From Desulfobulbus sp. (GTDB lineage Bacteria > Desulfobacterota > Desulfobulbia > Desulfobulbales > Desulfobulbaceae), in contig JAQUEZ010000073.1 of assembly GCA_028684915.1 (NCBI GenBank), forward strand, positions 1-27,759: a stretch of 27,759 bases of DNA. Reading direction: 5' to 3'. The position numbers were made by a program, and so were the translations under genes. Under the pieces are notes generated by a model that was given only the letters and a program-made list of their open reading frames with translations, had not been told where the DNA came from and ran no database searches. Below are positions 1 to 8,785 of this stretch, one piece after another. Positions within the stretch are counted from its first letter, which is position 1; the number at the start of each line of letters is the position of its first letter.

Positions 1-202
1 GGGCCGGAATCAACGGTGAGATAAAGTCAAACAACGAAGAACACGTAATAGCTGCGTGCAGCGAGGCGTCAAGAAAGGGCTTTCCATGGATGACTTGTCT
101 TTATTGGAGAAACCGGTCTACTCGACCTTTTAGGTAGCTCAAATATCGAACCGAGATACATCGGAACTTATCGTTTAACATTCGTCGTGATTGAGGGCAA
201 CA
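1..202. other. left edge, no convincing gene
   Basis: No convincing gene or promoter was seen. One + strand frame is open from about 20 to a TAG at 131-133 and could be the tail of an upstream gene, but its residues are not recognisable. The promoter of the hsd operon should lie here or further left; I found no good -35/-10 pair. Confidence 0.3.
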
Positions 203-2317
203 TTGGCGCAACTTGAACATATCGAGGCAATTGAAAAGCGTCTGTGGAACGCTGCGGATACTCTGCGGGCCAATTCCAACTATGCCAGTAATGAATACTT
301 TCTGCCGGTCATGGGGCTGGTGTTTCTGCGTCATGCCTACAGCCGGTATCTTCTGGTTAAAGGTAAGATCGAGCCTACCTTGCCCAGCCGGGGCGGAAAA
401 ACCCGGTCTTTGACCAAAGAGGACTTTTCCAAACAGAGCGCCATCTTTCTGCGGCCCAAAGCACAGTTTGATTCTCTGGTGTCTCTGCCGGACAGTGCCG
501 ACCGAGCCAAGACGCTGATCGAGGCGATGGAGTCCATCGAGGAGGATTACGAGAACCTGCGCGGCGTCCTGCCCAAGTCCGAATACCAGGAGTTGGACAA
601 CGATGTCCTCGGCCAGTTGCTTCGGACCCTCAACCCGGAGGAGTTGAAGAAGATTTCCGGCGATGTCTTTGGCCGCATCTATGAATACTTCCTGACCCAG
701 TTCGCCGACCAGAAGGCCCATGACGGCGGCGAGTTCTTCACTCCCATTTCCATTGTCTCCCTGATTGCCCATGTGATCGACCCGGATCACGGAGTCATCC
801 TCGACCCGGCCTGCGGTTCCGGCGGTATGTTCGTGCAGAGCGCCCGGACCGTCGAAGAGCATGGCGACAGCCCGACGGAAAAATTGCTCATCCGGGGACT
901 GGAGAAGAATGCCACCACCATTCGCCTGGCCAAGATGAACCTGGCTGTGCATGGTCTGGAAGGCGATATCCTCAAGGCCATCACCTATTACGAAGATCCG
1001 CACGAACTGGTGGGCAAGGCCGACTATGTCATGGCCAATCCTCCTTTCAACGTGGACGAGATAGATGCGGACAAGGTCAAGCGCGATCCGCGCCTGCCCT
1101 TTGGGCTCCCCGGCGTCAACAAGAAGGGCAAGGTCAGCAACGGCAACTATGTCTGGATCAGTTATTTCTACAGCTATCTGAACGCCCAAGGCCGGGCCGG
1201 TTTCGTGATGTCGTCCCAGGCCTCCAGCGCCGGGGGCGGCGAGGCCAATGTCCGCAGGAAGTTGGTCGAGACCGGCGATGTCGATGTGATGATCGCCATC
1301 CGTTCCAACTTCTTCTACACCCGCACTGTCCCCTGCGAACTCTGGTTTTTGAACCGTGACAAGCCCAAAGAGCATAAAGACAAAGTGCTGATGCTCGACG
1401 CCCGCAACGTCTATCGCAAGGTGACTCGCAAGATCTACGATTTCAGCCCTGAGCAGGAGAAGAACCTGCTGGCCGTTGTCTGGCTCTACCGGGGGCAGAC
1501 CGACAAGTATCTAGACCTGGTGGCCGGTTACTGCCGCCGCACCTTGGACGAGGCTGCCCTGTGTTTGAAAAAGAAGAACCCGGCGGGTGAAGCCGAGGAG
1601 CCGCTAGCGGACTACACCGCCGCCCTAGTCGATCTGCTGGCCATGATGCAGCCCTTTTTGGAGAGTTTGCCTGAAGACGGCCCCCAGATGGAATCGCTGC
1701 TGGAATTGAACAAGGCCCTGCCGGACTTTGAAAATGACGTCGCCCTCTTTGCCAAGGATGTTGCCGTTCAGGAGGCTCTCGGGAAACCCCAGAAGACCGG
1801 CAACGGCGAGTTAAAGAAGGCGGTGGACCGGCTTGCCTCTTTGGCGGAAAAGAGCCGCGACCTGATCAAGCAAAGCGATCTGCTGTTCAAACTAATCGGC
1901 CGGGTCATCGAGACCTGTGAGAAGGAATGTAGTGCCAAAGAGCATGATGACTGGGTAAATCGCGATATCACCCGCGCCCGCAAAGCGGCCGATGAGTTCC
2001 GCGCCCTAGCAGTGGAACAGCTCAAACAGGTCCGTTATTTCTGGAAGCAGGCCCGCTGGCTCACCGAACGTTTCCCTGAAGCCCAGTTCCGCGATGTGGA
2101 GGGGCTGGTCAAACTGGTAGACCGGGCCGAGATCGAGGCTAACGACTGGAGCCTCACCCCCGGTCGCTATGTCGGTGTTGCTCCCGAGGTGGAGGATGAG
2201 GATTTCGATTTCGAGGAAACCCTGCGTGAAATCCACGTTGAACTGGAAGACCTCAACGCCGAAGCCATCACCCTGGCAGCCACCATCAAACGGAACTTTG
2301 AGGAGCTGGGGATATGA
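203..2317 (+). CDS. hsdM: type I restriction-modification DNA methyltransferase subunit HsdM
   Basis: HsdM transfers a methyl group from S-adenosylmethionine to adenine N6 at the site chosen by HsdS, and is also a core subunit of the restriction complex. Visible in the 704-aa product: an HsdM N-terminal helical domain (about 5-140), SAM-binding motif I DPACGSGG near residue 203 and the catalytic NPPF near residue 279. It is longer than many HsdM proteins (about 500 aa); the extra C-terminal part (about 400-704) is charged and coiled-coil-like and ends in an acidic stretch. I chose TTG at 203 because GAGGG lies 5 nt upstream; TTG at 191 is in frame but has no ribosome-binding site. The last codons contain GAGGAG (2300-2305), which serves as the ribosome-binding site of the next gene, and the stop overlaps that gene's start as ATGA. 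First gene of the defence operon. Confidence 0.95.
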   Translation: MAQLEHIEAIEKRLWNAADTLRANSNYASNEYFLPVMGLVFLRHAYSRYLLVKGKIEPTLPSRGGKTRSLTKEDFSKQSAIFLRPKAQFDSLVSLPDSADRAKTLIEAMESIEEDYENLRGVLPKSEYQELDNDVLGQLLRTLNPEELKKISGDVFGRIYEYFLTQFADQKAHDGGEFFTPISIVSLIAHVIDPDHGVILDPACGSGGMFVQSARTVEEHGDSPTEKLLIRGLEKNATTIRLAKMNLAVHGLEGDILKAITYYEDPHELVGKADYVMANPPFNVDEIDADKVKRDPRLPFGLPGVNKKGKVSNGNYVWISYFYSYLNAQGRAGFVMSSQASSAGGGEANVRRKLVETGDVDVMIAIRSNFFYTRTVPCELWFLNRDKPKEHKDKVLMLDARNVYRKVTRKIYDFSPEQEKNLLAVVWLYRGQTDKYLDLVAGYCRRTLDEAALCLKKKNPAGEAEEPLADYTAALVDLLAMMQPFLESLPEDGPQMESLLELNKALPDFENDVALFAKDVAVQEALGKPQKTGNGELKKAVDRLASLAEKSRDLIKQSDLLFKLIGRVIETCEKECSAKEHDDWVNRDITRARKAADEFRALAVEQLKQVRYFWKQARWLTERFPEAQFRDVEGLVKLVDRAEIEANDWSLTPGRYVGVAPEVEDEDFDFEETLREIHVELEDLNAEAITLAATIKRNFEELGI

Positions 2318-3765
2318 CCATCGCCGAACTGCTCAAGGCCGATGAGGGCAAGACCCTGGAGTTCAAGCGCGATCTCTCCTCCCCGCGCAATCTCCTCAAG
2401 ACGCTGGTGGCCTTTGCCAATACCGCCGGCGGCCGGATCATCATCGGCGTGGCGGACAAGACGCGGGAACCGGTGGGAATCGACAACCCGCTGGACGAGG
2501 AGGAACGGCTCTGCAATCTGATCGCCGATTCCATCAGCCCCCGCCTGGTGCCTAATGTCGAAATGACCACCGTCGATGGCAAAACCCTGCTGGTGATCGA
2601 GGTGTTCCTGAGCAATTCCCGGCCCCATTACCTTCGCGCAGAAGGGCCAGAAACCGGCGTCTACGTCCGGCTCGGCTCCACTACTCGCCTGGCCGACCGG
2701 GAACTGATCGCCGAACTGCGCCGCTCCGTTGAAGGCGTTTCCTTTGATCAACTGCCCATGCCGGAGTTGTCTGCCCACGATCTGGATATCGACGCGGCGC
2801 AGGCTGCCTTTGGCGCCATCCGGGAGCTGGACGAGCAGGCCTTGCTCACCTTGAAATTGCTGACCCCTTATCAGAAGAAACTGGTGCCGACCAAGGGTGG
2901 AATTCTCCTCTTTGGCAGGCAGCGTACGCAGCATTTTTCCGATGCCTGGATTCAATGCGGCCGTTTCATCGGCACCGAGAAAATTGACATTTTTGACCAT
3001 ATCGATATCGACATGCCGCTGCCGCAGGCCGTTGACGAGGTCATGCTGTTTCTGAAAAAACACGCCTACCGGGGCGCGGATCTCTCCGAGGTGCGCCGCA
3101 AGGATGTCTGGAGCATCCCGCTGGGGATCTTACGCGAAATGATCATCAACGCCCTGGTGCACAGCGACTACTCGCAGCGTGGCGCTCCCATCCGGGTTGT
3201 CTTTCTCGACGACCGCATTGAGGTGGAAAGCATGGGCATCCTTCTGCCCGGCCTGACCATCGAAGAGATGAAACAGGGCGCCTCCCGTATTCGTAATCCG
3301 GTCATTGCCCGCGTTTTCAAGGAACTGGGCCTGATCGAACAGTGGGGCACCGGGGTGCGCCGCATCTTTGCCGAGGCCCAAGAACTGGGCCTGCCGGAAC
3401 CGAAAATTGAAGAAATCGCCCTGCGCCTGCGCTTCACCATCTATCTGGCGGAGCTGCATCGTATACAGGCTGATACCTCGAAACCCCTGACAACCGGACG
3501 AGTCGATCCGGCAACCCAGCAAGTAACCCAGCAAGTAACCCAGCAAGTAAGAAAGTTGCTGGCCATTTGTATGGGTGAAGCAAGCAGGGCGGAGCTCATG
3601 AAAGCAGTCGGCCTGAAAGATCGAGTCACGTTTGCCAGAAACTATCTGGAACCGGCGCTTGCAGGAGCTTTTATCGAAATGACCCAGCCGGATTCTCCGA
3701 CAAGTCCGACCCAGAAATACCGACTGACCGCAAAGGGCAAGAGTGTGTTGGAGGGCGGGCAATGA
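2314..3765 (+). CDS. AlbA_2/Schlafen-type ATP-binding protein linked to the type I system
   Basis: 483 aa. The N-terminus (about 9-125) matches the AlbA_2 (Schlafen-like) fold, with LEFKRD near residue 16 and the FANTAGG-IIIGV segment. The middle (about 265-350) resembles HATPase_c_4, with EMIINALVHSDY and QWGTGVRRI. A Gln/Thr/Val linker made of three TQQV repeats (401-412) joins this to a winged-helix-like tail. Proteins of this kind are often annotated as 'transcriptional regulator' or 'ATP-binding protein' and are common as extra genes inside type I restriction loci; their biochemical role there is not established. Its start overlaps the hsdM stop (ATGA) and its stop overlaps a 45-codon ORF (ATGA), so it is co-translated with the methylase subunits. 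It could regulate the system, bind nucleic acid, or be an independent defence gene. Confidence 0.85.
   Translation: MTIAELLKADEGKTLEFKRDLSSPRNLLKTLVAFANTAGGRIIIGVADKTREPVGIDNPLDEEERLCNLIADSISPRLVPNVEMTTVDGKTLLVIEVFLSNSRPHYLRAEGPETGVYVRLGSTTRLADRELIAELRRSVEGVSFDQLPMPELSAHDLDIDAAQAAFGAIRELDEQALLTLKLLTPYQKKLVPTKGGILLFGRQRTQHFSDAWIQCGRFIGTEKIDIFDHIDIDMPLPQAVDEVMLFLKKHAYRGADLSEVRRKDVWSIPLGILREMIINALVHSDYSQRGAPIRVVFLDDRIEVESMGILLPGLTIEEMKQGASRIRNPVIARVFKELGLIEQWGTGVRRIFAEAQELGLPEPKIEEIALRLRFTIYLAELHRIQADTSKPLTTGRVDPATQQVTQQVTQQVRKLLAICMGEASRAELMKAVGLKDRVTFARNYLEPALAGAFIEMTQPDSPTSPTQKYRLTAKGKSVLEGGQ
3514..3549 (+). repeat. three perfect 12-bp tandem repeats (TQQV linker)
   Basis: ACCCAGCAAGTA occurs three times head to tail, in frame, encoding TQQV x3 in the linker between the ATPase-like and winged-helix parts of the AlbA_2 protein. 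Copy-number change would alter linker length without shifting the frame. Confidence 0.95.
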
Positions 3766-3899
3766 ACAATCATGAAGCAGGCTGTTTCACTCTTTGTGCA
3801 AGGGGGGCTTGCATCCTTGTTGGGCTGGCGCCCCTGAACGCCGAGGCGGCGCAACTGGCGGCGACCATCAATTGGAATTTTGAGGAGCTGGGGGTATGA
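3762..3899 (+). pseudogene. 45-codon coupling ORF ending in a diverged hsdM tail
   Basis: The ATG at 3762 overlaps the stop of the AlbA_2 gene and the TGA at 3897-3899 overlaps the start of hsdS; both junctions are ATGA. The first 24 codons are unrecognised. The last 22 codons (3834-3899, including stop) align without gaps to the last 22 codons of hsdM (2252-2317): about 51 of 66 bases match, and 16 of 21 residues (LNAEA..LAATI..NFEELG). The GAGGAG that is the ribosome-binding site inside the hsdM tail is kept here (3882-3887) for hsdS. I infer a remnant of another hsdM allele left when the AlbA_2 gene arrived, retained because it supplies the ribosome-binding site and coupling for hsdS. Whether the peptide is made is unknown. 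Confidence 0.75.
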
Positions 3900-5116
3900 G
3901 CTGGCGTGAAATTCAACTTGGCGACGCCATCCATGTCAAACACGGCTTCGCTTTCAAAGGGCAGCATTTCTCTGATAATGGTGAAAAGATAGTTCTCACT
4001 CCTGGCAATTTCAACGAGCATGGGGGATTTCGACTCCGGCCCGGCAAAGATCGGTTCTACATTGGGGACATACCAGAAGGCTACATTTTGGCAGAAGGTG
4101 ATTTAATTGTTGCGATGACTGAACAGGGACCAGGTCTTCTTGGAAGTTCAGCTTTAATCCCAGAAAACGGAAAGTACCTCCACAATCAAAGGTTAGGTTT
4201 GGTTCAACTGCGTGATGAGTCACTTTTTGACAAAAGATTTTTGTATCACCTCTTCAATACTCGACCAGTTAGAACTCAGATAAGTGGTAGCGCCACCGGG
4301 ACAAAGGTCAGGCATACCGCACCGGAGCGTATTTATAGAGTCAAAGTTTCTGTTCCCTCAAGTGTCATTGCGCAAAGGAAAATTGGCATAGTACTCTCCG
4401 CCTACGACGACCTGATCGAAAACAACCGGCGGCGGATACAGTTGCTGGAGCAGGCAGCCCGGCTGCTCTACAAGGAATGGTTCGTCCTCCTCCGCTTCCC
4501 CGGCCACGAACACACCCAAATCATCGATTGTGTCCCGGAGGGGTGGAAAACTGGGACGATAGGTGACTTGGGAGAAGTCATAACTGGAAAGACTCCCAGC
4601 AAAAAGAAGGTGGAGAATTTCGGCAACGATTTACCCTTCATTAAAACTCCAGACATGCACGGCAACGCAATTGTTGTTCATACAGAGGAGTCGCTTTCGG
4701 AAGAAGGGGCTAAAACCCAACCCAACAAGACACTACCACCACGGTCGATTCTTGTTTCTTGCATAGGGACAGTTGGAACTGTGGCATTCAACGCTTCGCC
4801 AGCACAAACTAACCAGCAGATCAATAGCATCGTTCCTGCCAGCGACTCAGTCAAATATTGGGCTTACTTCATGGCGAAGGAATTGAAGCCTTTGCTTGAA
4901 GGAATGGGTGGCGGTGCGACCATGGCCAATGTGAATAAATCAAAATTTTCTGGAATCAAAGTCGTTATTCCATCCAAGCGACTGCTGGAGCTGTTCTCTG
5001 ATTTCGCCAAGCCAGCTTTTGACCAAATAGAGAACCTGACGATTAGTAATGCGCGACTTGCCAAAGCCCGCGATCTCCTCCTACCCAAACTGATGAACGG
5101 TGAGGTGGCGGTATGA
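3896..5116 (+). CDS. hsdS: type I restriction-modification specificity subunit HsdS
   Basis: HsdS reads the split DNA target and anchors HsdM and HsdR. The 406-aa product has the usual two-fold plan: target-recognition domain 1 (about 5-160), a central conserved helix (about 163-205, with LIENNRRRIQLLEQAARLLY), target-recognition domain 2 (about 215-370, with GTIGDLGEVITGKTPSK) and a closing helix ending in LAKARDLLLPKLMNGE. Length is normal for the family and both halves are intact, so the system should recognise a bipartite site; the sequence of that site cannot be read from here. The start at 3896 overlaps the small ORF before it and uses GAGGAG at 3882-3887. The stop overlaps gajA (ATGA at 5113). 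Confidence 0.95.
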   Translation: MSWREIQLGDAIHVKHGFAFKGQHFSDNGEKIVLTPGNFNEHGGFRLRPGKDRFYIGDIPEGYILAEGDLIVAMTEQGPGLLGSSALIPENGKYLHNQRLGLVQLRDESLFDKRFLYHLFNTRPVRTQISGSATGTKVRHTAPERIYRVKVSVPSSVIAQRKIGIVLSAYDDLIENNRRRIQLLEQAARLLYKEWFVLLRFPGHEHTQIIDCVPEGWKTGTIGDLGEVITGKTPSKKKVENFGNDLPFIKTPDMHGNAIVVHTEESLSEEGAKTQPNKTLPPRSILVSCIGTVGTVAFNASPAQTNQQINSIVPASDSVKYWAYFMAKELKPLLEGMGGGATMANVNKSKFSGIKVVIPSKRLLELFSDFAKPAFDQIENLTISNARLAKARDLLLPKLMNGEVAV

Positions 5117-6837
5117 AACTGAAAGAGATAACAATAGAAAACTTCCGAGGTGTTCGTTCGCTGCATCTGCCCCTTGATGGCTTGACGGTACTCATTGGTG
5201 AAAACAACACAGGCAAGTCAACGGTGCTGGAGGCTATCCGGCTCGTTCTGACGCGCGGTTTTGGCGTCCGGCGAGATGGCCGGTTTACTGAATACGATTT
5301 TCATCTGAAGGCCGCAGACGCAACACCGCAAACGGCCGACCCGATTTTGATTACCCTACATTTCGGCGAGGAGCAGGAAAACGAATGGCCCGACACGGTT
5401 GTCCAGCAGATGAGCGAAGTGATTCAGTTGGACACGGACGGCCTGAATCATATCTGGTTGCAGGCAAAAGGGAGCTACCAATTTGAATCAAGTTCTTTTG
5501 AAACCAAATGGGCCTTTCTAAATAACAGTGGCGCGGAGCTTAATCTCAAGAACGCGACACCGCTCAATCTAATTACTCGGTTTGTGCCGTTCTTCTTCCT
5601 GTCTGCCCTTCGTGACGCCTCACAGGAGTTCGGGCAACGCGGCCAGTTCTGGAGTGGATTTCTCAAATCCATCCAACTCCCCGATGATCAGCGGGAAAAG
5701 ATCGAGGAAATGCTCCGGGAGGTCAACACATCGGTTATTGGCGCGAATGCCGGGCTGACCGAAGTAACGAACAAGCTCGCCGACGCGGGGCGACTCGTAC
5801 CGCTGGATTCCGCCGAACCAGTAGTCTTAGAAGCGATTCCGACCCGGGTCTTCGACATGGTCGGGAAAATCCAGGTCCATCTGAAATCGTGTTACGGCGC
5901 AAAGCTCCCTCTGCACCGTCATGGTGAAGGCACCCAGAGCCTCGCCGTGCTGATGCTTTTTCAGGCATTTACTGCCGCCAACCTGGCTGAGTCCTACGCT
6001 CCTGAAGCAACTTCACTTTTGGCTCTGGAAGAACCCGAAGCGCATCTTCATCCCTCGGCTATTCGCTCTTTGGGCTCCTTTTTAGAAAGCATGACCGGTC
6101 AGATTCTCGTCACAAGTCATTCCGGCGATTTGGTCTCGCGGGTTCCGGTCATGGCGCTGCGAAGGTTATATAAGCACAATGGGGAAACAAGAGTCGGTCG
6201 AGTAGGGAACAGCACATTCACGGGCCGAGAGCTTCAAGCAATTGACTACAGCATTCGCCTCGCCAAAGGGCATTATCTTTTCTCCCGTTGCTGGCTGCTG
6301 GTGGAAGGCGAATCAGATTACCACCTCATGCCACTGCTTTTCGATGTGATGGGACATTCCCAGGATCAAATCAGTTTTTCAGTTCTGGAAATAAGTCAGG
6401 TCATAGAAAAGGGCGAGCCGTTTATGAAATTTGCCAGTGCATTGGGAATTCAGTGGTTTTTGATGGCCGATGGAGATCAAGCTGGTATCGACTATGTGAA
6501 TCGTGCAAACAACTACATTGCGACAGGTGAAACTCTTGCGGACCGTGCCCGGACGCTAATCCATGCCGATATCGAGCATGAGTTCTGGCGTAATGGATAT
6601 GACGGATTTATCGAAAACATGGTAACGACAACACGTAAAGGTCAGATTGCGACTGAAGCTGGAAGCGACGACGGAAAAAGAACGAAACTACTGATCAAGG
6701 CGGCCATTAAGCAGGCGGGCGGCAAACCAGCATTTGCCCAGGCGTTGATACAGGAGATCCGGCAGCGTGGAGCCGCTACCATCCCTCAGACAATCAAGGA
6801 CATCATCGCCCGCGTTGTCCAACTGGCCGGAGGTTGA
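5113..6837 (+). CDS. gajA: Gabija-like GajA: OLD-family ATPase with TOPRIM nuclease domain
   Basis: 574 aa, close to the length of known GajA proteins. The N-terminal ABC/SMC-type ATPase has Walker A GENNTGKS at residues 29-36, an LALEEPEAHLHP Walker B near 303-314 and a switch histidine in TSHSGD near 333-338. The C-terminal TOPRIM domain shows the glutamate motif VEGESD (397-402) and the metal-binding DGD at 453-455 in ADGDQAG. GajA is a site-specific DNA nicking nuclease held inactive by nucleotides and released when phage replication drains them, acting with GajB. The next gene is a UvrD-like helicase, the defining Gabija pair. It overlaps hsdS by ATGA, placing it inside the type I operon. 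Alternative: a class 2 OLD nuclease with some other role, but the paired helicase favours Gabija. Confidence 0.85.
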   Translation: MKLKEITIENFRGVRSLHLPLDGLTVLIGENNTGKSTVLEAIRLVLTRGFGVRRDGRFTEYDFHLKAADATPQTADPILITLHFGEEQENEWPDTVVQQMSEVIQLDTDGLNHIWLQAKGSYQFESSSFETKWAFLNNSGAELNLKNATPLNLITRFVPFFFLSALRDASQEFGQRGQFWSGFLKSIQLPDDQREKIEEMLREVNTSVIGANAGLTEVTNKLADAGRLVPLDSAEPVVLEAIPTRVFDMVGKIQVHLKSCYGAKLPLHRHGEGTQSLAVLMLFQAFTAANLAESYAPEATSLLALEEPEAHLHPSAIRSLGSFLESMTGQILVTSHSGDLVSRVPVMALRRLYKHNGETRVGRVGNSTFTGRELQAIDYSIRLAKGHYLFSRCWLLVEGESDYHLMPLLFDVMGHSQDQISFSVLEISQVIEKGEPFMKFASALGIQWFLMADGDQAGIDYVNRANNYIATGETLADRARTLIHADIEHEFWRNGYDGFIENMVTTTRKGQIATEAGSDDGKRTKLLIKAAIKQAGGKPAFAQALIQEIRQRGAATIPQTIKDIIARVVQLAGG

Positions 6838-6842
6838 ATGAA

Positions 6843-8768
6843 ATGATTGATTTATCCTCGCTTAACGAAAATCAGCGTGAGGCTGTGTTGTGGGACAAGG
6901 GGCCTCTTCTTGTGCTGGCCGGGCCGGGTTCTGGGAAGACGCGGGTGTTGACATGTCGTATTGCTAGGATTCTTGAACAGTCCGCTGGACAACATTTTCG
7001 GATTCTGGCACTTACTTTCACTAACAAGGCCGCCGCCGAGATGCGCGGCAGAGTAGAGGAACTTGCACCCGGTGAGTTTGGCCGAGTACGGCTAACCACT
7101 TTCCATTCTTACGCTGCCGAGCTTCTTCAGCAGCATGGCAACCATCTCAGCTTCCGCCCTGATTTCCAAATTCTTTCCAACGACGCGGACCGCGAAGCGT
7201 TGCTTGATGATGTTCTTGGACTGCTCCGCAAGGACCTGACCTATTCACTTCCTGACCATTTCAAAGCCGCACAGCTCCTGCCTGCGGTCACACGGCTTCT
7301 TGAGCAATGCGTCCCACCAGATCAGACAGAAGTCCTGCTCCAGCAAGCTAACGTGGAAAACGCCAATCCGTTGGCCCGTGTCTACATCGCCTACCGTGAA
7401 GCGCTACGCCGGACAAATTCCCTTGATTTCCCGAGCCTGATAGCCGAATCTCTTGAGCTTCTGAGCAAATTCCCTTTTCTGGTCAAGCATGTCCGCAAGG
7501 TTTTCAGACACATCCTCGTTGATGAGTTCCAGGACACCAATCATTCCCAATACCGGATTCTCTCGCTTATCGCTCAGCCTGATCCTTCCACACTGTTTGT
7601 CGTGGCGGACGACGATCAGATCATTTACCAATGGAATGGCGCTAATCCCAGAAGAATACAGGAGCTACGGGATGACTTCGGTGTCTCTGAGTTGCAGCTC
7701 CCGGAAAACTACCGCTGTCCGCCGCTGGTCATTGAGCTGGCCAACGCCCTGATTGAAAAGAACCTAAACCGCTCTGCCGGTAAAAGACCTTTGAAAGCAG
7801 TCAAACAGGGTGAAAGCGGCGATGTCGTGCGTGTGTTCCAGTTTAACTCCATGGATGAGGAGGCAGTATGGATCGCGCAAGACATAGTGCAGAGAAGTAC
7901 GAAAGAGCGAACAAACTGCGCAGTTCTCGCCCGCACAAAAAAGCTACTTGATTTGGCTGGTAGAAAGCTTGTAGAGGCTGGAGTTCCTGTTTACTTCGCG
8001 GCTCGCAAGGACGAATTCAAAAGCGCTCCCTTGAGAATGCTGCACGCCATCCTTCGTCTTGTGAGTTCCCAGGATGACAAACAGTCGCTTGCACGTCTTT
8101 CAAAGGCGTTTTACGAACTCGAAGGCATCAGCATTGAGCTGGCTCCAGTTCTTTCGCGTGCATCTGCTGACGGGAAGGACTTGCTACGTTCATGGCTTGA
8201 CGAGGTAAAACTCCGTGAAGCCATTGAGGAACGGACAAGTCGTCTGCTTGAAGTAGACATCAAGCCGCTTTTGAACTCACTGAATTACCGTGGTTTCGCT
8301 GAAAAATTGTTTAACTGGGCGGAAGCCTGTCAAGATTCATCGCGGCCGGATGAAAACGCCTTCAACGAATTCGATGAAGAACGAGATGTCTGGAAAATTC
8401 TTCTGGCTGAAATAATCAAGAAATTCGAAGGAGAGGACGTGAGCCTGCATCAGTTGCTTCACGAACTCGACCTTACCTCCAAGACACCGCCGAAGCCACC
8501 AGAGGCGATCCCCTGCTTCACTATCCATGCGTCTAAAGGAATGGAATTCGAGCATGTCTATCTCATGGGTTTGGTGGAGGATCAGCTACCCAGTTGGGCT
8601 GCCGTCAAGAAAGGTGACAGTTCCCTTGAAATGCAGGAGGAGCGCCGAAACTGTTTTGTCGCCATCACACGCGCACAGGAAAGCCTGACAATAACTTATT
8701 CCGCACAGGTTTTCGGGTGGGCCAAACAGCCTTCCAGGTTCCTTGGTGAAATGGGAATCGAGCTATAA
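6843..8768 (+). CDS. gajB: Gabija-like GajB: UvrD/Rep superfamily 1 helicase
   Basis: 641 aa. The superfamily 1A motifs are present in order: Q motif LNENQREAV near the start, Walker A GPGSGKT (K32), LTFTNKAAAEM, Walker B DEFQDT (227-232), ADDDQIIYQWNGA, ENYRCP, IHASKGMEFEHV and VAITRAQ near 606-612. In Gabija, GajB senses DNA ends or unwinding products and activates GajA. It is longer than the prototype GajB (about 500 aa) and closer to housekeeping UvrD/Rep, so the subfamily is uncertain; the pairing with gajA is the main argument. I chose ATG at 6843, with GGAGG (6829-6833) 9 nt upstream inside the end of gajA; TTG at 6834 is in frame but less likely. hsdR follows after 17 nt. Confidence 0.85.
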   Translation: MIDLSSLNENQREAVLWDKGPLLVLAGPGSGKTRVLTCRIARILEQSAGQHFRILALTFTNKAAAEMRGRVEELAPGEFGRVRLTTFHSYAAELLQQHGNHLSFRPDFQILSNDADREALLDDVLGLLRKDLTYSLPDHFKAAQLLPAVTRLLEQCVPPDQTEVLLQQANVENANPLARVYIAYREALRRTNSLDFPSLIAESLELLSKFPFLVKHVRKVFRHILVDEFQDTNHSQYRILSLIAQPDPSTLFVVADDDQIIYQWNGANPRRIQELRDDFGVSELQLPENYRCPPLVIELANALIEKNLNRSAGKRPLKAVKQGESGDVVRVFQFNSMDEEAVWIAQDIVQRSTKERTNCAVLARTKKLLDLAGRKLVEAGVPVYFAARKDEFKSAPLRMLHAILRLVSSQDDKQSLARLSKAFYELEGISIELAPVLSRASADGKDLLRSWLDEVKLREAIEERTSRLLEVDIKPLLNSLNYRGFAEKLFNWAEACQDSSRPDENAFNEFDEERDVWKILLAEIIKKFEGEDVSLHQLLHELDLTSKTPPKPPEAIPCFTIHASKGMEFEHVYLMGLVEDQLPSWAAVKKGDSSLEMQEERRNCFVAITRAQESLTITYSAQVFGWAKQPSRFLGEMGIEL

Positions 8769-8785
8769 ATGAAGAAGGGGACGGT

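Noticed and set aside
101..1375. Long - strand ORF opposite hsdM (424 codons)
   Set aside because: Antisense shadow of a clear hsdM with intact motifs; composition is typical of reverse reading of GC-rich codons and there is no ribosome-binding site.
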